Made by a program: the position numbers and the translations under genes
Assembly (NCBI GenBank): GCA_014281115.1
Contig: JACONQ010000008.1
Location: 930,001-994,000 of the forward strand
From: Laburnicola sp. R22_1
Lineage: Eukaryota; Ascomycota; Dothideomycetes; Pleosporales; Didymosphaeriaceae
Direction of reading: 5' to 3'
Length of the DNA: 64,000 nt
Part shown: positions 11,084 to 21,712 of the stretch, piece by piece
Layout of the letters: each line of letters opens with the position of its first letter
How positions within the stretch are numbered: the stretch's first letter is position 1
The notes under the pieces: model-generated
What the model was told of the DNA's origin: nothing
What the model saw: the letters and a program-made list of their open reading frames with translations, nothing else
The model's database searches: none

Positions 11084-12676
11084 TTACAATTGCCATTGAC
11101 TACACATAGATTCAAGCGCTGTAGCTGCTGTAGCTATAGCAGCTATTTCTGAGGTGCTTGATATAGTAGATCTACGTGGTTGGACTGCTAAAGCCTCAGC
11201 TGCGCGCATAGCCTCCCTGATACTCTCTACCTCTGCAAAGCGTTGATTTGGGTCTACTCGAACGCGCTTACGCTGACGCTGAGAGGTAGATATCTCTAGC
11301 TGCTGCTCAAGGCGTCTTTTCTCTGCTTCTAGGCCTGCAGCTCTAGTATTTGCAGCTGCTAGAGCCTTACCTGCTTTCTGTAGGAGCAGCCGGGTCGTAC
11401 GACCTAGATTCTCGACGCTCTGGACGCTGCGCTGCGCTATATAGAGATCGTGAGGGCTCTGGGGAGTCGAGAGGAAGCTCTGGAGCTGCTGCTGAGGCTG
11501 CTGCTGACGTGTAGGCGTAGTAGGCCTCTGAGAGACCTGCGACGAGCTGAGCACGTGATTGATGTTGAATGGGCAGATACCAGATGCCTGCTAGCCAGCT
11601 CGAATCACACGCTCTGTGAAGCCTTCCTCCCTAGCTTGGTGATAGCAGGTGATAAAGCGCTCCTTCTTAACAGGCGCAGCGTTGTTGAGTGATGCGAGCT
11701 CCTAGATCTGACGTCTGTAACTAGACTTGATTATAGAGAAAGGAGCGAGATCTAGAGGCTGTAGGACGTGCGAGGTATGCGCAGGTAGGTATAGGAGCTC
11801 GATTCGATGCTGCTTGCAGAGCCAAAGGAAGTCTATATCAATATGGCTGCCGTGACCGTCGAGGATAAGAAGGCGGTACTGGCCATCACCTATAGCCGTC
11901 TCAGGTATGAATATACGCTGTAGCCACTCAGCACCTATCGCTTTCGACGTCTATCCATTCTCAGAGGTTGTATAGAGCCAGCTAGGCACGGATTTGGCTG
12001 GGAACCAGGTAGTCTGTAGGCTCTGGCCTTTGAAGATGACTACGCAGCATAGTTTCTGCCCTGTCGCCAATACGCACTTGATTATAGAGACCCACTCGCG
12101 ATTCTCTAGAGACCGAATATAAGCCTTCTTTTTCTAACTACTAGAGAGTACTCTAGTGTTAGTACATACCCCTAGAGCAACGCCAGTCTCATCCATATTG
12201 TATGTATTCTCCACCTATATATTGAGCCGCCGTCGAGTCTGCTTATAGAGCTCTAGGAACGCGCGTAGCTGCTCTGGTGTTGCTGCATCAGCTCTCTGAG
12301 CCTCTAGCTTTCTGCCAACTACAGAGGCAACGCGTGGCTGGCGCTGGAGGAAGTGTGAGAGCCAGAGCTTGCCAACAGGCTGGTTGTCGCCATTCATACG
12401 CAGAATTCGATTCGCCATTTCTCGCGCGCGAGCGTGTGAGGGAGGGCAGGCGCGTGCGTCTTCTTCGAGGATCCAGTCTACCAGAAAATCCTCCTGTAGA
12501 GGAGTCAGCCGCTGTTGATGCTGATGGCTGAGTGCGCTGTTTGTTGCGCCACGTAGTCGACCGTGCAGCGTTGACAAAGGGATACCGTACGCCTTCGCAG
12601 CGGCGCGCTGGCTAGTATAAAGACCTGTATTAAGATCGTTGATAGCGGATTGTATAGCAACCTCGCGGGCGTCCAT
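11084..12676 (-). pseudogene. Pogo-type DDE transposase, element B copy
   Basis: The reading starts at 12676 (MDAREVAIQSAINDLNTG) and is open to residue 153, then breaks: CAG has become TAG just after the RRRLNI motif. The middle third carries further stops, and the frame is open again for the final 156 residues (11554-11084), which contain the Gln-rich stretch and a Lys/Arg/Glu coiled tail ending ESMCSQWQL. Where copy A has stops, this copy keeps CAG or TGG, and the reverse, so the two copies decayed independently. It is not functional. Confidence 0.85.
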
Positions 12677-14277
12677 ATTGATGAGCGTTGTGGAGAGATA
12701 TCGCGTGTTTTCTGCAGGTGTGGTGTTGTGGCGCGGTGTTCGGAAACCCTATGTGTTCGGACACTATATGCGCTAGCTTAGATCTGTTTCAGACTGGAGA
12801 AGACGTCTATCATGGTTTGGAGGCTGCACTCATTATTTCTTTAGCTCCGAATCTCAAGGTGCTGGCGTTGAACTGCGCGCCATGCTTGAGACTAGATGAT
12901 CTGGTGGTGGTAGGGGCACGGGTCTTTTGGGAGCAGAGGCGGCCACAAGCAAGCTTGGATCTAATCATTCGCGCGGCCAAGGGACTCCCGCGCGGCCAAA
13001 TCCACGGATTCGAGTACCTCCGTAAGTTGAAGCTAAACATGGCTGGCATGCACATCAACTCGGTGTCTAGCGTCCTTCGTTTAAAGTCTCTCGTTGACCT
13101 AATTCTTTTCAATTACCTGAAACATAGTTTCGACTTGGACAACCCGGATAGTTCTTGGGATTGCCCTCCTAAATCTTCTGGAATCAAGACTATTCGTCTT
13201 GAAGATTTCGAAGTCCACGTACCTTCATTGGTAAATCTGGTCAGGTCATGTCGGTCCTTGGAAGCGTTCGCAATGAGGACCCCTTACTCGCCCGATATCC
13301 CTCCACATTACTCCAAGTTCATTAGCGAACTTCAACGACAACAACCTAAGCTAGAAAGCTTCAGCATCTATGAAATCCGTAGCCGCGGCCTCAATATCGT
13401 GGGTGCGGATGATCATCCGTTCTGGATTGGTGATCTAAGGGGTTTTAGTAATCTCAGGTATCTTGCAGCGCCGCTAGAACTACTAATCAGTGAGTATTGG
13501 TCATCTTAGCTTGATATAAACCCGTGGCTGATACAAAGTAGAACCTGGTAGTACAGATCCCGACCTCTATCTTCGGAATCTTCTTCCGCTGAATGTCCAG
13601 ACTCTCGTGCTGACCAAAGGACAAATTGGGACTGGAAATCCTCATGACGACATCAAACTATTCGGAAGGAGCACGTGTGACAAACATGTTCAGAGTTTGC
13701 TGCGCGCATGTCAGAACCGGTCAGGCAGCCTGAAAGCCGTTGGTATCCAGTACTCGACAGACTTCCGTATTCCCAATGGACCTCCTTGGATCTTTGCAGA
13801 AACCCCAGAAGAATTCGCCCAGTTGGAATACCTACACTTCGACTTTCACATGTTTAGTCACGAGTTTCAAAGATGTGGTGTGCACTTCGATTATGTCATC
13901 TAGGTGCAACACACTGATGACGAAGGTAAATATCACCCAGTGTTTTCAAAAATCCTGGAGACAAATGCTGACATCAGCGTGCAGATCCTGACGACCGACT
14001 GATTTCCGTACGTAGAATTAACGGCGAAGCCGTAGCAGAGGAATACTCGAAACACATAATGTCGGGCACGCATCGTGAACGATGGTACGGTCTGGTAGGC
14101 TTCGACGTGCCTCAGTTCTTGGACGATGACGATGATTACTTCGTGGTGTGCAGGGATGATTTGAATGAACAGAGAGGCGCCGACCTTGAGCCATGGGACC
14201 TGGACTCAATCAGCGACTCATCGGGTGACGATTCCATGTCAACATCATTGGATGGGCCAGGAGACTCTTTTCAGTAG

Positions 14278-14998
14278 GTAGACAAGTATGAAATATACAC
14301 CCGCCCACCCAGTAGAGAGCACTCCAGCAACAAGCAAGGAATACTGTAGTGATAGTGAATCAGTTCGCTTGCCAACAAAATTGAGCCATCGCATTCAAAG
14401 AGATGTTCATCAGGCATTTGTTGCCCACGATAAGCAATGCTTACTTCTCCCACAACTGGGTGCAGACTTGATTAGTAACCCGCCTGTTCTACTTTCGTTT
14501 TGCGTATAGTTTTAGGACCGCGTCTATATGCATGCGGTATACCCATACCACGTGCTAGGCTTCGGTAACTTTTCTCGCGCGAACGGAGATCCTTCCATAC
14601 GTTTGTTTCAATTGGATCGCTCGTTTTTTCGCCGTGCGTACGCTTTCGATCCTTCGCAGGTAAGCTAAACTTGCTCAATCACACTTTGGCCTATAAACAG
14701 CCTCTATAACACTGTGTGCTAGGTACTGGATTATAGTGCCTCCTGTTTTACTCCTCTCTGTGTATGGTGCAGACTCGACCTTGGTTAGAATCTCCACACG
14801 ACGAAGATCTTCAATAAATAGCCTCTATTCCGCGCATCTAGATCCACATAAAAACCTCATGTGCTGCTACTACGGAAATTAACAGGGCCGCATGTTAAAC
14901 CTCGTCCGATCAAGTATATACAAAATACAAAAGACAGTGTTTGTGTCTGTTCTTCTGCCACATACGCCCGTAGCGGAAGTCTCTTCCCATCATACACC
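14278..14998. other. Intergenic; possibly decayed sequence
   Basis: No supported gene. On the minus strand 14678-14290 reads as short broken open stretches, which could be a very old transposon relic, but I can see no diagnostic motif. The last 100 bases are the leader of the DJ-1/PfpI gene. Confidence 0.4.
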
Positions 14999-15920
14999 AT
15001 GCGAGCTTCAATCTTGGCATGCTCTCTCGGGGCGCTCGCTGCTGCGCAGTCGACTCCGGTCACGGTGCAACCTCCCCTTAGCAACACCTCCGCCCTACCG
15101 TTAAACTTCGGTCTTATCGTCTTCCCTGGTTTCCAAGCTTTGGATGTCTTTGGGCCATTGGATGTTCTTAGTACGCAGTGCCTCTCCTGAAATTCTTACC
15201 TACTAGTGTATCAATCAACCAAGCTTACATCTGCCCATAGACATGTATGCGGGGATGTACAATAGTACCATGACGCTTGAGGTTATTGCGCAAAGGATGG
15301 ACAGCGCAACCATGGTAGCACGCATGGCTTTCGGAGAGGAAATGGTAGTAACGACGACATACAAAGACTTCCTGTCGAGCGAGAAGGAACTCGGCGTGTT
15401 GATCGTACCAGGCGGCATAGGAACAAGGTGGTCAGTAGACGAAGACATCGCGTTCGTCAAGACAATGTACCCTAAAGTACGTAGCCCACCTATGTCTCGA
15501 GTGCTTCATCATGCAGAGTTGACAAGCGCAGGTTAAATACCTCCTCACAGTCTGCACTGGCGCAACCATCGCTGCACGCGCGGGCGTCCTTGACGGCCGC
15601 AAAGCAACCACGAACAAGGCCTCGTGGAAGTGGGCGACGTCGACAGGGCCCAATGTTGACTGGCAGCATACCGCGCGATGGGTGTAAGTGTCCATGTCCG
15701 AACTGCATGTGCGACATTAGACTGACCTTGTATCTTCACTTTGAACAGTGTCGACGGCAACATCTGGACTTCCTCTGGTGTTTCGGCGGGTATCGATTTG
15801 ATGTTTGCATGGGTTGGCCATGTCTATGGAGCGGATGTTGCGGAATATGTGTCGAACCTACTTGAGAATGAGCGCACCACGAATTCGACGGACGATCCTT
15901 ATGCAGCGATCTGGTCGTGA
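14999..15920 (+). CDS. Secreted DJ-1/PfpI (ThiJ) family protein, 243 aa
   Basis: The exons are 14999-15170, 15241-15476, 15532-15683 and 15749-15920, all with GT..AG ends and matching phases, ending in TGA. The first residues, MRASILACSLGALAAAQS, are a signal peptide. The DJ-1/PfpI domain starts at GLIVFPGFQALDVFGPLDVL and continues through LIVPGGIGTRW. The presumed nucleophile is Cys144 in LLTVCTGATIAARAGVL, and the fungal subfamily block DGNIWTSSGVSAGIDLMF follows. Relatives include isonitrile hydratases and uncharacterised fungal class-I amidotransferase-like proteins. Most fungal relatives are cytosolic, so a signal peptide is worth noting. The activity is not known. Confidence 0.88.
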
Positions 15921-16416
15921 ATTGGTGCGCGGTATAACCTACAGCCTGGTTTGGGTGTTGGGTTAGCAAGATGGTGGACAACGAAAAGAAAATCTAGCTA
16001 TAACCTTTTTTTCTGTGTACCAGCTCTGTGAGATACCATGTGAATACATGTGAAAGCAGTTCATGAGCGCTCATGTGATCTGACTGTGAAGTGCCTGTGG
16101 GTCTCGGTCGAGACCGGGAAAGATTATTAGTATGGCCGCGAACAAGTCCCTGAAAGACGCAGTGCGACGATGGATGAACAACGGCTGACCGAGGTAACAT
16201 ACCGCAGGCATGTCGTGAGATGTTGATGTGCCAGCTTGCGTTTCAAATCAGGCTTGGCTCCTGCTGTGCTATTTTCTGTGCAGCTGGGAGAAGTTTTGAG
16301 ACGCGCAACGACGGAGAATTTTCAGCATGAGACTCTCAACCGAAGCACCTCCTCGGCAATGCGACAACATAGACTCCTTGGCCAGAAGCCTCAATGCGTA
16401 AATATGTTAAGTACCA
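15921..16416. other. Intergenic region left of the Harbinger element
   Basis: No gene is seen. The region contains the 3' end of the DJ-1/PfpI gene and host sequence up to the transposon's left end. Confidence 0.45.
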
Positions 16417-16630
16417 GGGCCTGTTTGGTTTCGATTCCGTTTTCTACTCCGTTTTGTACAGGTAATCGCCGAGTAAGCCGCCGAGGCGTACAGGGGTTTT
16501 CGACGGCGGCTTGGCTGACAGGCATAGATCAAACGGAGTACTGTTTGGCACGTCTCCGTTATCCATCGTCGTCCTGGTGTTGGCTCCTAGCTACCTTTGT
16601 TAATTTTTTAGTGATTGTATTGTAAAAACC

Positions 16631-17938
16631 ATGTTGCAAACTCCATCGCAAGGTTTAATACGCCATAAGGTTCTCCAGCACCTCGCAGCTGAGGCCCTGT
16701 CGTCGTCGTCGTCGTCGCCGTCAGCGCCCTCATCCTCACCGTCACCGTCGCCGTCGTCTGCAGAGTCCCGAGCGTCGTCGCGAGCCGTGACATGGTCGCC
16801 GTCACCCACCCCCGATGGAAATAAGGCCAAAAAGCTCATGTGGAGCACCACGATGCTAGAGGCTTTACTAGAGGCCCTCAGCGACCAGGCTGACGCTGGC
16901 CATCGCGCGGATAATAAGTTCAAACCTGAGGCGTGGACGTACGCCCGCGATAAGGTGGCTGAAGTTGCCACTGAGCTGGTGACCGTAAAACAGGTCAAGG
17001 ATAAGTACGACAGCTGTAAGAAGGAGTACAGAATCTGGTCGGAGCTCCTCCGTCAATCAGGCTTCTCGTATGAAGATGGGAGGGTCGTCGCCGACGCGCC
17101 CGTACTTGACTCGTACTTTCATGCCCACAAGGAGGCTAGAAAGTATAGAAGGAGACCTCTGGATTTCCCTGAGTTGCATGAGAAGTTGTTCGAAGGCTAT
17201 TCCGCCACGGGTGAGGACGCCACCACAATTGACGACTTCCTTGAGACACAATCGGAGCCGGCGACGTCAGTTGAGGACGACTTTTCGATGGAGACGTCAG
17301 GCAGTGAGGCCTCAGGTGGGCGTCGTAAACGCGCGGGCACCAGGTTACTCAGGAACCAGGAGAAGCGGGCGAAAAATAAGACGACGTCGGAGGAGCGTAT
17401 GGGCCAAAGAATTGACCATTTGACGTCGGCGATCTCAGAGCTCGTTGCAGTCAACTCTAGGGACTATCAGCAAGACGCTATTGTACAGTTTATAGAGGCT
17501 TACCAGTCGCTGGATGATCGACTCAAGTACCCTATCCTCGAGGGTTTTAAGGACGAGTTTGACGCCAAAGTCTTCCTCAGTATGAAATCGCGCAGCGCGC
17601 AGAAGGCCTGGATAAAGCACCGCTGCAACGTTATACTTAACTCCACCGCTTTTGACAACAAGGAGACTCTGCGGGACGAGTTACAGGAGAAAATAGAGTC
17701 GTTAGAGTGGGTGGGGGATGGAGAGTTGAGCGTCAAAATTGACAAAAAAGCTCAACTTCATGCCAAGACTGACGATAGTGGCGCGTGCGCAGCGCGAGTT
17801 TTCACCTTAGGAGGGCCGTCGTCCCTCAGTTCATCTAGAGTACTTTTTATAAGATTTTTGTTCCGCCAAGACCAAGATTTGCCCGCAAAATTTATACTTT
17901 TAGTGAATCTTACTCCAAATCACTATAAATTACAATGA
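16631..17938 (+). CDS. Myb/SANT-like DNA-binding accessory protein of Harbinger element, 435 aa
   Basis: A Ser/Pro tract (residues 22-50, from TCG-type codon runs) precedes a Myb/SANT-like domain of the fungal and plant Harbinger type: MWSTTMLEALLEAL, then FKPEAWTYARDKVAE, KQVKDKYDSCKKEYRIWSELL and SGFSYEDGRVVADAPVLDSY. The central part is acidic and Ser/Thr-rich, followed by basic RRKRAGTRLLRNQEKRAKNK, possibly a nuclear localisation signal. In plant and animal Harbinger elements the Myb-like partner brings the transposase to the nucleus and to the ends. The frame is open over 435 codons. The last 60 residues after the KKAQLHAKT stretch look less protein-like, so the true 3' end may differ. 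Confidence 0.8.
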   Translation: MLQTPSQGLIRHKVLQHLAAEALSSSSSSPSAPSSSPSPSPSSAESRASSRAVTWSPSPTPDGNKAKKLMWSTTMLEALLEALSDQADAGHRADNKFKPEAWTYARDKVAEVATELVTVKQVKDKYDSCKKEYRIWSELLRQSGFSYEDGRVVADAPVLDSYFHAHKEARKYRRRPLDFPELHEKLFEGYSATGEDATTIDDFLETQSEPATSVEDDFSMETSGSEASGGRRKRAGTRLLRNQEKRAKNKTTSEERMGQRIDHLTSAISELVAVNSRDYQQDAIVQFIEAYQSLDDRLKYPILEGFKDEFDAKVFLSMKSRSAQKAWIKHRCNVILNSTAFDNKETLRDELQEKIESLEWVGDGELSVKIDKKAQLHAKTDDSGACAARVFTLGGPSSLSSSRVLFIRFLFRQDQDLPAKFILLVNLTPNHYKLQ

Positions 17939-18048
17939 ATCTCAGGACGACCGCTCTACTAAACTGACGCTAGCGTACTTTTTCAATTTCTTAACACCAA
18001 ACTTTTGCTCATCAACTCGCCCACCTCTCTGCCCACCTACCCAATTAC

Positions 18049-19289
18049 TCAACTATATACGACTCTGCGAGCAGTTATATACTGCTCCCACATGTCCTCT
18101 GCTATACGATCCCGCCGCTCCTCTATCCCAGGGTCGCCGGCGTCAAAATCCCCATCGGTTTCGGCGTCGCGCCGCAGGTGCTCTGAGCCCTCACCCTCAT
18201 ACTCCTCCATCTCATCAAGATCCTCGTCAACTTTGTACACCAAATTGATGAGATTATGGAGGGCAGCCAGGGCGTACACAAGCTTGACCTGAGTCTTAAT
18301 ATCGAACTCATGTGGCCTGTCAAAAATCCGCCAGCGCCTTTTGAAAACACCAAAACAACGCTCCACAATATTTCTCAGGCTCGAATGGCGATAATTGAAC
18401 AACTCTTGCGGCGTCGCCGGGCTCATCCCCACCTCATAAATCTCTCGGAGATGGTACCGTACGCCGCGATACGGCACCATTATATCATTGCTATTGACGT
18501 ACCCAGCGTCGGCGACAAAGTACTTGCCTGGAGGAGCTGCAAAGCCCTTATCCCGAGCGCTTTTCAGTACCCTGCCGTCATGAGCGCTGCCCTCCCACCC
18601 GGGCAATAAGTACATGAAATTCATGTCAAAATCGACGACGGCGAGGACGTTTTGCGTAAGATCTCCATGGCGATTTCGATAACGCCTTTGGGCGGCGACA
18701 GGCACATGGATTGCAATCTGGGTGCCGTCCAGAGCTCCGATACAGTCCTCGAAAAATGGGTATCTTTTTGGGTCATCTCTTATCCTCTCCGGCACCTCAT
18801 GTACGTCCTCTGGGGACTTGACGACGTCCTTGTACAGCGGCAACAGGGCGTCAAGTACCTCATGAAAATTACTATAATCGTCAACCCAGTTCACCCTTAC
18901 CGCTAGGTTACTTACCGACTTATCGACTCCATCGAATGCCCTACTTTACGCATAGTGTTACGCCATGAAGCCCCGTTGCTGCAAATATACAAAAAGGTAA
19001 GGATCTTCTCCTCCATGGAGATCCTGCCGTCGCCGACGAGCTCATAGGATTTCATGTACTCGATAAGTACATGCCACGCCGCCGGCCGGAGTCGTGTCTC
19101 CTGAAATAGCTGAGTTGGGTCGCCCAGGCAGTCATCCAGCCACCGCGCACCCCTCCCTTGATCGTTTGAACGGGATCTGACGCCCGTGGGCCTGGCTTTG
19201 TTATCCAGCTGGTGGGCTAGGACAGCTACGACGCTGCTAAGGGCACCCACTACGGCCATCATCATAGGTTGGCTCAAACGATTCGACAT
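18049..19289 (-). CDS. Harbinger DDE_Tnp_4 transposase, 398 aa, apparently intact
   Basis: Exon 1 is 19289-18916 and exon 2 is 18871-18049; the 44-nt intron starts GTAAGT, ends TATAG and joins SMESISR to NFHEVLDALLPLYKD without breaking the frame. ATG at 19289 (MSNRLSQPMMM) is the first ATG of the frame. The nuclease core shows the three acidic residues: Asp in CIGALDGTQIAIHVP, Asp in YFVADAGYVN and Glu in SLRNIVERCFGVFKRRW. The N-terminal part has WRNTMRKVGHSMESIS, a helix-turn-helix seen in this family. No premature stop or frameshift is visible, unlike every other transposase in the window, which suggests a recent arrival or escape from RIP as a single copy. Confidence 0.85.
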
Positions 19290-19780
19290 GGCCGCACGTG
19301 ACGCCGTCAAAGTACTCCGGTACAGCTACAGGTGCCCTCAGGCATCTGTAGCTACACTGGAGCTCCGTTTGGCCTAAAAAAGTAGAAAGTGGGCTTTTTT
19401 CAGGCTAGCAAGGATGTTTTATTGCCAAGCTCCGGTACGCAAAACGGCATCCGGTACGGCTTCAAAACGGCGTTACAAAACCAAACACGGCTCCGTTTAC
19501 AACTCCGTTTTGCTAAGTAATCAAACCGGAGGCAAAACGGAGCTCCCTACCGGAGGAACCAAACAGGGCCCCAATCAGCAACGCAAGATCTTTACAAGTG
19601 GGTGGCACGTGGGTGGGTCCGATGGATGATGGCGCGTCCCTGATGCAGCTAGCGTTGAAATAGGCAAGAGGCTACGCTAGCACTGCAGTCCTTCGATTGA
19701 GTTTCCATATTCCATGACATGAACCAGTATATCCTCGGGTGATCTGCTTCTCTGCCGCCTGAGTCTGGATTCAACGCAGG

Positions 19781-21044
19781 ATGCTTACTTTACAGTCACT
19801 GGTCTCGCTTCCTGTCTTTCTCTCCACGGCACTCCTCACCCATGCCCTGGCTGCTCCGGAAGGTTACATTAAGATCAACAAAAAGGACATCGTCGTCAAA
19901 GCCGGAGCGTCACTCACTGGTGGAGAAGGATGCGCAGACAAAGAACTCAAATGGATTACCGACGGCTTCGACGAGATGAACAAGCTGTTCCTCGCAGCAC
20001 AGGATCCCGACTTCGAGCAACAATGCGCCATCGAATTCTTCGGTCGGCCGTACCGAATATCCAACTACACAGACCTGATTGCAGGCAATTTGAAACGCGC
20101 GGCTCAGTATGCGACCCCTCAAGGCAATGCGACAAGAAATCCCGACATACATATCAGATGCGATGATCCAATTCGCATCTGTGAAGAAGGGAGCAAGGAG
20201 GACGGAAAGCACACGGCGTACAATATCGGAAACGAACCCCACATCAATTTCTGTGAGACATATTTCGCTCTGGACCCGCTGGACGAGAAGGTGGACGAGG
20301 AAGCGAACGAAGAACAGACCAAACTAGCTCTCATGAACTACTACAACCGAGGTGAGATGAACGAGAGTTATCTTGAGATAGGAAAACTAACTAGACGTTG
20401 TAGCCACTGTGTGGGCTCGAATGGTCATGCATATTTCGGACATCGGATCGGCCGTGGTAACGAGGCCGATTCCAAATCTTGAGCCCAACGCGACCCGCGA
20501 CTGGATATTGAGCTCCACAATCGGCCCAATGAAGACTTCTGTGCTAGCAGGCGTCCAGGACGCTGAAATCAAAGTACAAGGGCCGAACATTCGAGCTTTA
20601 AAATACGCATATGGCGCGACACGGGCGAAATTATTGGCAACCTTGTCTACACAAAACGCCTACGACACGGTAAACAACGCCGAGAATTACGCTCTGTATG
20701 CTCAGGCGCGATATGTTGAATCGACAAAAGGCTTCTTCCCAAGCATGCCCATTATGGACTTTGGGAACGATATGGCGGTCTTGACCAACGACCAGATCCA
20801 AGATGGAGACAAGAAGAAATACGCTTATTTTGACATGGAAGATGTGCTGTAAGTTCTCAGATCGCGTACAGTAGGCAAGTTTGGCTCATTTCCTCATAGA
20901 TCTCGCTACGAAGGAACGTCTACGAAAGGCAGGGTATTGTTGTCATCGGCGGTATCGTTGATGTCCATGGGATATGCTACTACTATGCTATGGGTGATAG
21001 TCTCGTGCTTGGGGGTGCACGCAATTAGTTATCTTGGGCAGTAA
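19781..21044 (+). CDS. Secreted zincin-like (metalloprotease-fold) protein, 386 aa
   Basis: The exons are 19781-20351, 20404-20848 and 20900-21044, with GTGAGA..TAG and GTAAGT..TAG introns and matching phases. A signal peptide is present (VFLSTALLTHALAAPEG). The body (DEMNKLFLAAQ, AIEFFGRPYRISNYT, DIHIRCDDP, NEPHINFC) resembles fungal secreted proteins related to M35/lysine-specific metallo-endopeptidases. Where an HExxH motif would be expected, near residue 199, it reads MHISDIG, so the catalytic Glu is missing and activity is doubtful. The C-terminus is hydrophobic (SSAVSLMSMGYATTMLWVIV), which would fit a GPI signal or membrane anchor. The gene structure is well supported; the family assignment is tentative. 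Confidence 0.75.
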
Positions 21045-21709
21045 TCGAAAACATGCCTGACAAATTGCGCCGCTGACAAGAGTTCAAGAGCAAAAAGCAC
21101 AATCGTATGATTATGCAGTGGAATATTCTTGAGAAACTGACCCTACGATTTCATAACGACAGAGAGAAAGGCCACTGACCCTTGCAAGAATTTCAGTATA
21201 GTGCTAGCAAATGTGAGACCTAGAAACCATAACAAACCAACAGTATATGGAGATATGTAATGTTAATTTAATCTACCTAGGGGTAAGACGACAAAGGCTT
21301 TTATCTTAAATAACATAATAAAAAAGTAGAACCCCCTGCTTAGTAAATAAAAAGAGCGTAAAAGGGCAGTAACAAAAATTGTGTGTGCGTTTGAACTCGC
21401 TTAGCGGGTCTTGGCGATAGGGAGATATAAAGGTAAGTCGGGAATCTTTTTATTTCTATCATCAATGGAGATAGTACATGATAAAAATTGAACATGGTAA
21501 GAGCTAATTGAATAAGAATTTACTAGCAACTTGCTATATGATCATGATATTGCACAAAGAGTAATATTGCCAGAGTGCTGCCAGGAAGAGGGATAGTCCT
21601 TGTCTGCTGGTCATCTCCTCGCGTGGATATCTCGAACTCAGCGACTCGGAGGTTGGTCCCAGTGCCTGAGCATCTGTTGAACCGCCCAGCTCCACTCCGC
21701 GACAAAGGC
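21045..21709. other. Intergenic, AT-richer, contains a dispersed repeat
   Basis: Apart from the 119-bp repeat at 21256-21374, no coding signal is seen. Base composition is clearly AT-richer than the flanking genes. Confidence 0.45.
21256..21374 (-). repeat. 119-bp dispersed repeat, copy related to 50468-50702
   Basis: Read on the minus strand it starts TGTTACTGCCCTTTTACGC and ends AAATTAACATTACA. The core (ACTAAGCAGGGGG, then AAGATAAAAGCCTTTGT and CCCCTAGGTAGAT) matches the two tandem copies near 50.5 kb, with the latter more AT-mutated. The TGT..ACA ends would fit a small solo LTR, but I see no clear target duplication. Confidence 0.65.
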
Positions 21710-21712
21710 ATT

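Larger units (their letters stand above)
9254..12778. mobile_element. Pogo/Fot1-type element B carrying nested element A
   Basis: Both outer ends carry the same terminal inverted repeat, beginning AGCTAGCGCATATAGTGTCC (9254-9280 and 12752-12778). The insertion is flanked by TA on both sides (9252-9253 and 12779-12780), the target duplication of the Tc1/mariner-pogo superfamily. Element B's own body runs from about 11016 to 12778, with its transposase on the minus strand. A second element, A, lies at 9283 to about 11015 in the opposite orientation, sitting at a TA inside B's left terminal repeat. B's subterminal sequence resumes at 11016-11030 (gggtttccgaac), matching its right end. Confidence 0.85.
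8840..14277 (+). pseudogene. F-box protein gene disrupted by a nested pogo transposon
   Basis: The host gene reads as exons 8840-9253, 12781-13489, 13557-13925 and 13985-14277. The N-terminus has an F-box (CRLPDELLLRIAQCI and SLVCRRLNRIA), and the following leucine-rich stretches resemble an LRR-like substrate-binding region. The C-terminus is acidic. A 3.5-kb insertion lies between codons ATA and GAT; without it and one TA copy the frame is open from MPHNTCDHL through both sides. After the insertion, two ordinary introns (GTGAGT..ACAG and GTAAAT..GCAG) continue the frame. One further in-frame TAG at 13901-13903 breaks exon 3, unless a very short intron removes it. As it stands the product stops 2 codons into the transposon, giving only about 140 residues with the F-box and no substrate-binding part. 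Confidence 0.85.
16417..19570. mobile_element. PIF/Harbinger DNA transposon, about 3.15 kb, two genes
   Basis: The left end reads GGGCCTGTTTGG and the right end is its inverse with one mismatch (GGCCCTGTTTGG, 19570-19559). CCA stands on both flanks (16414-16416 and 19571-19573), a 3-bp duplication as expected for the superfamily in length, though the usual target is TWA-like. CCGTTTTG-type motifs recur inside both ends. The element carries the usual pair for this superfamily: a Myb/SANT-like protein on + and a DDE transposase on -, converging with 110 bp between their stops. Confidence 0.85.

Noticed and set aside
9254..12778. A single large palindromic or foldback element
   Set aside because: The arms are two related but different pogo copies with distinct termini, and element A lies at a TA in B's end; nesting explains it better.
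14290..14680. Relic transposase on the minus strand
   Set aside because: Open stretches are short and no catalytic or DNA-binding motif is recognisable.
17070..17423. Overlapping basic-rich frame inside the Harbinger Myb-like gene
   Set aside because: It is a shadow frame; the other frame has the domain motifs and full-length continuity.
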